Source: an uncultured bacterium
GTDB taxonomy: Bacteria; Planctomycetota; Phycisphaerae; Phycisphaerales; SM1A02
Length of the DNA: 11,668 bases
Assembly (NCBI GenBank): GCA_903861235.1
Contig: CAIOTP010000333.1
Coordinates: forward strand, 1-11,668
Direction of reading: 5' to 3'
Of this stretch, positions 7,701 through 11,668 are shown piece after piece. The notes beneath the pieces are model-generated. The model did no database searches, was not told the origin of the DNA, and worked only from the letters and a program-made list of their open reading frames with translations. The translations under genes and the position numbers were made by a program. Numbering within the stretch: position 1 is the first letter of the stretch; each line of letters opens with the position of its first letter.

Positions 7701-8809
7701 CACGCCTCCGCATGGTGCCGAAGGGGCAGGGTGACGAGCCTTGGCAGACGCTCGACGCGTGCGAGGGCGCGCCGCACGAGGCATGGCGCCGCCTGGTGGA
7801 GGCGTGGCCCGGCGGCGACCCGGCGATCGTGCAGCCGCTGGTGCAGCGGCTGGCGGACGCCCTGCGCAGCGCCGGCGGCGAGGCGCTGCCGAGCGAGGCC
7901 CGGCTCTCCTGGGAGAGCTGGTACTTCCGGTCCGGGCAGATGACGTGGGTGTGGTTCGTGTTCTTCGCCGCGGTGGCGTTGCTGCTGCTGGGCTTCACCT
8001 GGAAGTGGCCGGGTGCGCTGCGGCTGGGCCTGCTCGTGTTCGGCGTGGCGTTCGCGCTGCAGACGGCGTCGGTGGGGCTGCGCTGGTACGTGAGCCAACG
8101 CTGGCCCAACAGCAACATGTTCGAGGCGGTGACCACGGCGGCCTGGATGGGTTCATGCCTGGCGGTGGTGGCGGAGGCGTGGCTGCGGCGGCTGCCGGTG
8201 CGGGGACTGTTCGCCCTGGCCGCATCGGCGGGCAGCATGGTGGCGCTCATGGCCTGCGCGCTGCTGCCGGCGCAGCTGAACCCGGCCATCGGCAACATGA
8301 TGCCGGTGCTGCACGACGTGTGGCTGTACATCCACACCAACGTGATCATCTTCAGCTACGCGCTCATCTTCATGGCCGCGGTCACGGCGGCCATGTACCT
8401 GGCGTGGCGGTGGCGGGGCGGTCCGGCGGTGCACGCCCGCGTGGGCGGGGCGGGCGAGATGCTGGCGATGACGGGCGGCGGTCAGGCCTCGGGAGCCGCC
8501 CGGGTGGGCGAGATCCTGGACGGCGTGACCATGACCCTCATGGAGATCAGCTTCGTGCTGCTGTGGGCGGGCATCGCCATGGGCGCGATCTGGGCGGACC
8601 ACAGCTGGGGTCGGCCGTGGGGCTGGGATCCCAAGGAGGTCTTTGCGCTCAACACCTTCGTGGTGTTCGCGCTGCTGATCCATGTCCGCTGGCGCGTGAA
8701 GGACAAGGGGCTGTGGACCGCGGTGCTGGCGGTGGCGGGCGCCGCGGTCATGCTGTTCAACTGGATCGTGATCAACTTCGTGATCACGGGGCTGCACAGC
8801 TACGCGTGA
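4784..8809 (+). CDS. Fused ResB-CcsA cytochrome c biogenesis protein (System II haem export and ligation)
   Basis: This 1341-residue membrane protein joins both halves of the System II cytochrome c synthase, which moves haem across the membrane and attaches it to apocytochromes. The ResB part has membrane segments at about 17-39, 74-92 and 102-122, with His107 in GVWGIHAGI. A large periplasmic region follows (about 125-740), then a segment at about 748-765. A signal-like hydrophobic stretch (787-801) leads to a second periplasmic region (about 808-1050) with GRVKSLGSFSF, as in large CcsA proteins of Bacteroidetes type. The CcsA part (1053 to the end) has RWPNSNMFEAV, VWLYIH with His1184, the tryptophan-rich haem-handling motif WADHSWGRPWGWDPKE (1270-1285), His1300 and a terminal GLHSYA with His1338. 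These histidines correspond to the family's haem-ligand positions. The ATG at 4784 lacks a Shine-Dalgarno site. Confidence 0.93.
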   Translation: MVLRTLRAISDLFSNVRFGIVLLVLLFVYMSVGSAGVIYPVHPNLLHPDAWVHAQLRQWRPFEMTEFEWFHWWPFDLLMGLIAANMVWTTLRRIPLRPVNYGVWGIHAGIVTLILGSLWYFGTKVEGDAAVARRAIDMQVTAGDGSRGAGWLVATPGAGTEIQAGNETWRVQVAQIDPGWELRTGGASGEKAYSVMLMVEGPRGRFMRQVIAGRPELAEDLLLTEDPQQPLQRAVKVKGTPIVESTFAAVARYESQGWFYLKNDLNKSWALYLRRPGGAWAQRPIEGLPLYNDYVPGPGLAFDAAGREPPAHPLQVAIPPVSKDDPLPGVTFEATGYLRYAFERTRLAKGGPEAPLNPAATVEVQVPGGSPLVSQLLAMDPERDRDESELVTFRWAGSVEALAAMQLPSRLVFELAGERVELPAEKWNAGGQAWIPVGPEAAGVAVRVVAVQEGLKLAERRVSVAILDLRTPQGEIRRWVFDEPRLDRDMKPGETPDPRSPAVDLAPAVKTRFLPGLSATPVTLVAGPDPSQLTVIDAADGAVRSRPVAVGQSLPLAQGVALKVNEHLPRAVVQTRPFIVPDRQRVKDARERFAMVLVRAPDGRATWLPFHDMVFDRPEEVLRRRDFRPTRMQMPDGTEVELLFSRQRLPLPAPIALETFELAAHPGGFTGETSTIRDYISLLRFGDGQGGWGEPVRVSVNQPVEHGGLWYFQAQWDPPDEGGAGVAPSLGLNYTVLGVGSRHGVEMQLAGCVIACLGMIYAFYVKPVIRRRALVRAQAAVRRPTAGVAALWLMACVGLLAGRSSAQAASPGDRFRTQLDLRPLESCAVMSEGRVKSLGSFSFGYLQGVMGGRTVSGDAPGVRQSATFTLLDMAIRPQAYADADVILVKNREVRLRLAEAIRTADPSMEAWSRGFERHGLLARSQVWLDAEGTWKPEVAPLMRALEGDLIRTAKQADQIRGAALLMQAPEIRARLRMVPKGQGDEPWQTLDACEGAPHEAWRRLVEAWPGGDPAIVQPLVQRLADALRSAGGEALPSEARLSWESWYFRSGQMTWVWFVFFAAVALLLLGFTWKWPGALRLGLLVFGVAFALQTASVGLRWYVSQRWPNSNMFEAVTTAAWMGSCLAVVAEAWLRRLPVRGLFALAASAGSMVALMACALLPAQLNPAIGNMMPVLHDVWLYIHTNVIIFSYALIFMAAVTAAMYLAWRWRGGPAVHARVGGAGEMLAMTGGGQASGAARVGEILDGVTMTLMEISFVLLWAGIAMGAIWADHSWGRPWGWDPKEVFALNTFVVFALLIHVRWRVKDKGLWTAVLAVAGAAVMLFNWIVINFVITGLHSYA
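8767..8788. other. Perfect inverted repeat inside the end of the ResB-CcsA gene
   Basis: CGTGATCA (8767-8774) and TGATCACG (8781-8788) form a perfect 8-bp stem with a 6-base loop (ACTTCG), about 20 bases before the ResB-CcsA stop. No T-run follows. It may help end transcription where the two convergent genes leave no space, or it may simply reflect the repeated codons of IVINFVIT. Confidence 0.3.
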
Positions 8810-8812
8810 AGT

Positions 8813-11140
8813 TCATTTCCTCTGGGCTTCGGCCGCCTTCGCCTGCTGCGGATAGAGCAGCACTCGGTCGTGGCACAGCAGCACCAGGTCGTCCTTGCCG
8901 TCGCCGGTCAGGTCGGTGACCAGGCCCATGCTCGGCTGGAAGTCGCGCGTCTCTCCGCCGCTGAAGATCCGGCTCTCGAAGACCTCGAAGGCCGTGCCGT
9001 AGCGAAGTTTCCCCGCCTGGCTGAAGGTCAGGATCTCCGCCATCTGCTCGCCGGCGTCCAGGGCGACCACGTCCATGAATCCGTCGCCGTTCACGTCGCC
9101 GGGCACCAGTTCGTGCTCCAGTCGACCGGCCTCGTCGCTGCGCCAGCTGGCCACCTCGTTCAGCTTCCAGCGGTCGCCCGCCAGCCGCGCCAGCGCGAAG
9201 CTGTCCTCGCTGATCGCCAGGATGGAGGGGCTGTCGTCGCCCGCGAACCGGCCCGCGAAGATGCGGTCGAACTTGAAGCCCGGGACGTCGATCGCCTCCA
9301 GCTGCGTCCAGGCGCCGTCCTTGGCGCCGAACACCACCAGACGGCCGTTCTCCCTGTCGCCGGCCACCACGCGGTCGCCCATGACCGCCACGCAGGTGAG
9401 CTTGGCGTCGCTGGCGGCCGCGTTGAACTGCTTCACCACCTGCCAGCCGGGGCTGGTGCCCGTGGGCGGGGCGGGGTCGTAGCGGAGGGCCCGCACGTAG
9501 TTCCGCTCCGCCACCAGCAATTCGGCCTTGCCGTCGCCCAGCACATCGAAGGTGGCCGTGTTGCGGGCGTTGGCGCCCTGCACCAGGCCGTACTGGCCCA
9601 TGTCCTTGCTCTCGAGCAGCTTCAGCTCGCTCTTGCCCTCCTTGTCCGTCACCTCACGCACCATCATCATGGGCTTGTCGGTGGTGAACACCAGCAGGTC
9701 GGTGTGCCCCTCGTGGTCCACATCCGCGGCCAGGATGGTCTCGGGGCTCTTGCTGAGCGCCCCCAGCGAGACGCTCCGGTGGTTCTTGGGATCCATGCCC
9801 GTCTCGCCCGTGGCCGGGATCAGTGTGAGGGTGTAGTTGCGACCTTCCTTGGTCACCACCGCCAGCGTGGGTGTGCCGTCGAAGCTGACGAGCGCCATGG
9901 TGATGGGCGCGGCGCCGGCGGGCAGCGGCACGGGCTGCGGGAATCCGATGCCGTCGCTCCCGGCGGTGCAGCGGCCCACCACGCCCTCCTTCTCGCTGAG
10001 CAGGAAGACCTGTGCGGGTCGGCCTTCGGCGGCCGGCAGGGCGGCCACCGCGTCCATCTCCGCCAGGGCGGGGAAGCTCTCCACGCCCTCGAAACCCTTG
10101 CCCGCACGCTGCCGGTAGAGCATGACGGCGTTCTCCGAGGTGTTGGTGGCCAGCAGGTCCTGCCGTCCGTCGCCGTCCAGGTCCACCACGGCGTAGCCGC
10201 GCTTGCGGTTCTGCGGGTCTCGGAAGGCCCAGGTCTGAAGGCTCGCCTCACGGTCGCCGGCGCCGACGATGGGCTGGCGTTCCATCTTGGAGAAGACCAG
10301 CCGCTTGGAGGGTTTCTCGATCACGGCGACCATGGCCTGCTTCTGGCCGGGCAGGCGCACGATCTCCGCCTCGCGCAGCGGGGGCATCTCGAAGCGCACC
10401 TGCGGACCGAGCACCAGTTTGCCGTCCTCCCGGCTCGTCAGCCAGACGCGGATCGGGCTGCCGTCCTCGGGAACCACGCCGGCCAGGTCCGGCGTTCCGT
10501 TGCCGTCGAAGTCGTCCACCATGGAGGCGACCAGGCTCCCGTTGCCCGCGGCGATCTCCAGCGGCGTGCCCAGCTGGTCGCGATCCAGCGGCCAGATCAT
10601 GATCTTGCCGCCCACGTTGCCGACAAGCTCGGGCTTGGCGTCGCCCACGATGTCGGTCACATGCAGGTTGTCGCGGCCACCCACCAGGTTCTTCACCGGC
10701 ACCTTGCGCACCACCTCGAACACGCCCGGACGGGTCTGCCGCACGAAGCCGAGCGTGCCCGGCTGGCCCACGTAGATCAGGTCCAGTCGTCCGTCGCCGT
10801 CGAAGTCGTGAGGCACCACCGCGCCGACCTCGTTGGGCACGGAGATGTTCTCTCGGCGGAACCGCCAGAGCTCGGGAATCTCGTTCGTGCCGGGGGCGGG
10901 CGCCTTCTCGTCACCGGGCTTGGCGTCCGGCCGCTGGTAGTAGACCTCGATGCGGCTCTTGTGGTTGTTCACCGCCACCAGGTCGCGTCGACCGTCGCCA
11001 TCCAGGTCCGCCACCGTGATCGGTCCGGCCTTGGGGTCGATCTTCTGCACCTCCAGCGGATCGAAGCCGAAGTGGGCGGCCAGGTCGCCGGACTGCGGAG
11101 CCAGGGCGAACGCGAGCGAGAGCAGGGTGGCCGGTGTCAT
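8813..11140 (-). CDS. Secreted FG-GAP/VCBS repeat protein (probable beta-propeller)
   Basis: The 775-residue product starts with a short signal-peptide-like sequence (MTPATLLSLAFALAPQSG) and is otherwise built of FG-GAP/VCBS-type repeats, so it is probably exported. Calcium-loop motifs of the DxDGDGxxD kind are seen at residues 45 (DLDGDGRRD), 112 (DFDGDGRLD), 210 (DFDGNGTPD), 320 (DLDGDGRQD), 682 (DVNGDGFMD) and 743 (DLTGDGKDD). Degenerate copies occur near 163, 473 and 532. Such repeats fold as blades of a beta-propeller, commonly involved in binding proteins or polysaccharides. No catalytic domain, membrane anchor or sorting tail is visible. The start has a GGAG Shine-Dalgarno site. The stop is 3 bases from the convergent ResB-CcsA stop, and the gene is divergent from the protease gene. 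Its partner is unknown. Confidence 0.85.
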   Translation of the reverse strand: MTPATLLSLAFALAPQSGDLAAHFGFDPLEVQKIDPKAGPITVADLDGDGRRDLVAVNNHKSRIEVYYQRPDAKPGDEKAPAPGTNEIPELWRFRRENISVPNEVGAVVPHDFDGDGRLDLIYVGQPGTLGFVRQTRPGVFEVVRKVPVKNLVGGRDNLHVTDIVGDAKPELVGNVGGKIMIWPLDRDQLGTPLEIAAGNGSLVASMVDDFDGNGTPDLAGVVPEDGSPIRVWLTSREDGKLVLGPQVRFEMPPLREAEIVRLPGQKQAMVAVIEKPSKRLVFSKMERQPIVGAGDREASLQTWAFRDPQNRKRGYAVVDLDGDGRQDLLATNTSENAVMLYRQRAGKGFEGVESFPALAEMDAVAALPAAEGRPAQVFLLSEKEGVVGRCTAGSDGIGFPQPVPLPAGAAPITMALVSFDGTPTLAVVTKEGRNYTLTLIPATGETGMDPKNHRSVSLGALSKSPETILAADVDHEGHTDLLVFTTDKPMMMVREVTDKEGKSELKLLESKDMGQYGLVQGANARNTATFDVLGDGKAELLVAERNYVRALRYDPAPPTGTSPGWQVVKQFNAAASDAKLTCVAVMGDRVVAGDRENGRLVVFGAKDGAWTQLEAIDVPGFKFDRIFAGRFAGDDSPSILAISEDSFALARLAGDRWKLNEVASWRSDEAGRLEHELVPGDVNGDGFMDVVALDAGEQMAEILTFSQAGKLRYGTAFEVFESRIFSGGETRDFQPSMGLVTDLTGDGKDDLVLLCHDRVLLYPQQAKAAEAQRK

Positions 11141-11144
11141 GGGG

Positions 11145-11150
11145 TCTCCA
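11145..11150 (-). promoter_or_regulatory. Shine-Dalgarno site of the FG-GAP protein gene
   Basis: The minus strand reads TGGAGA four bases before the ATG at 11140, supporting that start. Confidence 0.6.
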
Positions 11151-11181
11151 GAGCGTGGAATTTTTGCGGAGCGGTCGCGGC

Positions 11182-11187
11182 TATAGT
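11182..11187 (+). promoter_or_regulatory. Putative -10 element of a leaderless promoter (protease gene)
   Basis: TATAGT is followed by six bases (AGCCGC) and the GTG at 11194. No Shine-Dalgarno site is present. It overlaps a minus-strand -10-like element by five bases. A -35-like element at standard spacing is not obvious. Confidence 0.5.
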
Positions 11188-11188
11188 A
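11183..11188 (-). promoter_or_regulatory. Putative -10 element of the FG-GAP protein gene
   Basis: The minus strand reads TACTAT (11188 to 11183). A transcript starting near 11176 would have a leader of about 36 bases with the GGAG site near its end. It occupies almost the same bases as the plus-strand -10 element, as in symmetric bidirectional promoters. Confidence 0.4.
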
Positions 11189-11193
11189 GCCGC

Positions 11194-11668
11194 GTGAGAC
11201 ACGCTCGATTCCTCGTCGCCGCCTCGTTCGCCTCGCTGCTGCTGTCCGGATCCGGCGCCGCCGACGTGGTCAAGCTCAAGAGCGGCAGTTCCGTGGACGG
11301 CACCGTGCTCAAGCGCACCGACAAGCGGCTGTGGGTCGACATCGGGCCCGAGGTGCTCAGCTTCGACATGGAGGACGTGGCGGGCGTGGAGTCCGCCGCC
11401 GCGCCCGCCGCCGTGAAGACCGATCAGGTCGACCTGTTCCACACGGCCACGGACCTGCCCACGCTCAGCCCCAAGGAGCACGCCCGCATCCTGGGGCCGG
11501 CGGTGGTCAAGATCAGCACCCCGGGAGGCCTGGGCAGCGGCGTCATCATCGACGGCGACGGCCACGCCATCACCAACGCGCACGTGGTGCAGGGCGAGCA
11601 GAAGCTCAAGGCCACCGTGTGGTTCGCCCAGCCGGACGGCACGCTGCGGCGCGAGGAGATCGACAAGG
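11194..11668 (+). CDS. Secreted trypsin-like (S1C/HtrA-type) serine protease, N-terminal part
   Basis: The open frame runs from GTG at 11194 through the window end, giving 158 residues. It begins with a Sec-type signal (MRHARFLVAASFASLLLSGSGA, cleavage probably near Ala22-Ala23). A small domain of about 45 residues follows (DVVKLKSGSSVDGTVLKRTD to VAGVE, about 24-66), rich in short strands like the SH3-like N-terminal modules of some planctomycete envelope proteins. The protease domain then starts near 100: VVKISTP, GLGSGVIID (112-120) and ITNAHVV (126-132), where His130 is the expected catalytic histidine. The Asp and Ser of the triad lie beyond the window. The product should act in the periplasm, in degradation or quality control of proteins. 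A TTG at 11164 in the same frame is a less likely start because the GTG immediately precedes the signal peptide and lies six bases after TATAGT. Confidence 0.85.
   Translation, partial: MRHARFLVAASFASLLLSGSGAADVVKLKSGSSVDGTVLKRTDKRLWVDIGPEVLSFDMEDVAGVESAAAPAAVKTDQVDLFHTATDLPTLSPKEHARILGPAVVKISTPGGLGSGVIIDGDGHAITNAHVVQGEQKLKATVWFAQPDGTLRREEIDK

Noticed and set aside
5120..8098. Minus-strand open frame of about 992 codons antisense to ResB-CcsA
   Set aside because: It has the same skewed His/Arg/Gln composition and no domain. The plus-strand frame has clear membrane segments and haem motifs.
8870..11197. Plus-strand open frame of 775 codons antisense to the FG-GAP gene
   Set aside because: It is a mirror of the real gene. 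The minus frame has a signal peptide, Shine-Dalgarno site and repeated DxDGDG motifs, while the plus frame has none.
1..11668. Mobile elements, CRISPR arrays, tRNA or rRNA genes, or a dedicated defence system
   Set aside because: No transposase, integrase, regular repeat array, tRNA-like sequence or nuclease/effector gene cluster is visible. The genes are ordinary housekeeping and envelope functions.

Overview
The window is GC-rich, densely coded bacterial chromosome: eight protein genes (two cut by the window edges) and no gap over about 80 bases between genes. The gene mix is a fused ResB-CcsA cytochrome c assembly protein, a large secreted FG-GAP protein, a cysteine-free FmdB-like protein and a secreted trypsin-like protease with a small N-terminal domain. 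This points to Planctomycetota, perhaps a Phycisphaerae-like lineage. That placement is inference from gene content, not from a marker gene. I see no RNA genes, mobile elements, CRISPR arrays or phage genes.

Layout. Positions 1-725 (minus strand) hold a hotdog-fold thioesterase-like gene followed by the start of a probable membrane protein. From a divergent start, a plus-strand operon at 797-3952 encodes a TIM-barrel sugar isomerase-like protein, the FmdB-like protein and NAD-dependent DNA ligase LigA, with gaps of 6 and 3 bases. A perfect 12-bp hairpin separates ligA from the convergent minus-strand gene for an exported cyclophilin (4010-4711). Divergent from that is the 1341-residue ResB-CcsA fusion (4784-8809). 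It is convergent, with only 3 bases between stop codons, with the FG-GAP gene (8813-11140, minus). Divergent from this again is a truncated S1C-type protease gene (11194 to the window end, GTG start).

Functional themes are DNA replication and repair (LigA) and cell-envelope biology: cytochrome c maturation, periplasmic protein folding, a periplasmic protease and a secreted beta-propeller-like protein. Most neighbours are separate transcription units, so I do not see one dedicated multi-gene system.

The most interesting signal is in the control regions. All four first-in-unit genes without a clear Shine-Dalgarno site have a TANNNT -10-like hexamer exactly 6 bases before the start codon (positions 725, 797, 4784, 11194). 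This geometry predicts leaderless mRNAs. The minus-strand genes at 4711 and 11140 have Shine-Dalgarno sites, with their own TANNNT hexamer farther upstream. At 11182-11188 the plus and minus -10 elements overlap in one near-symmetric sequence.
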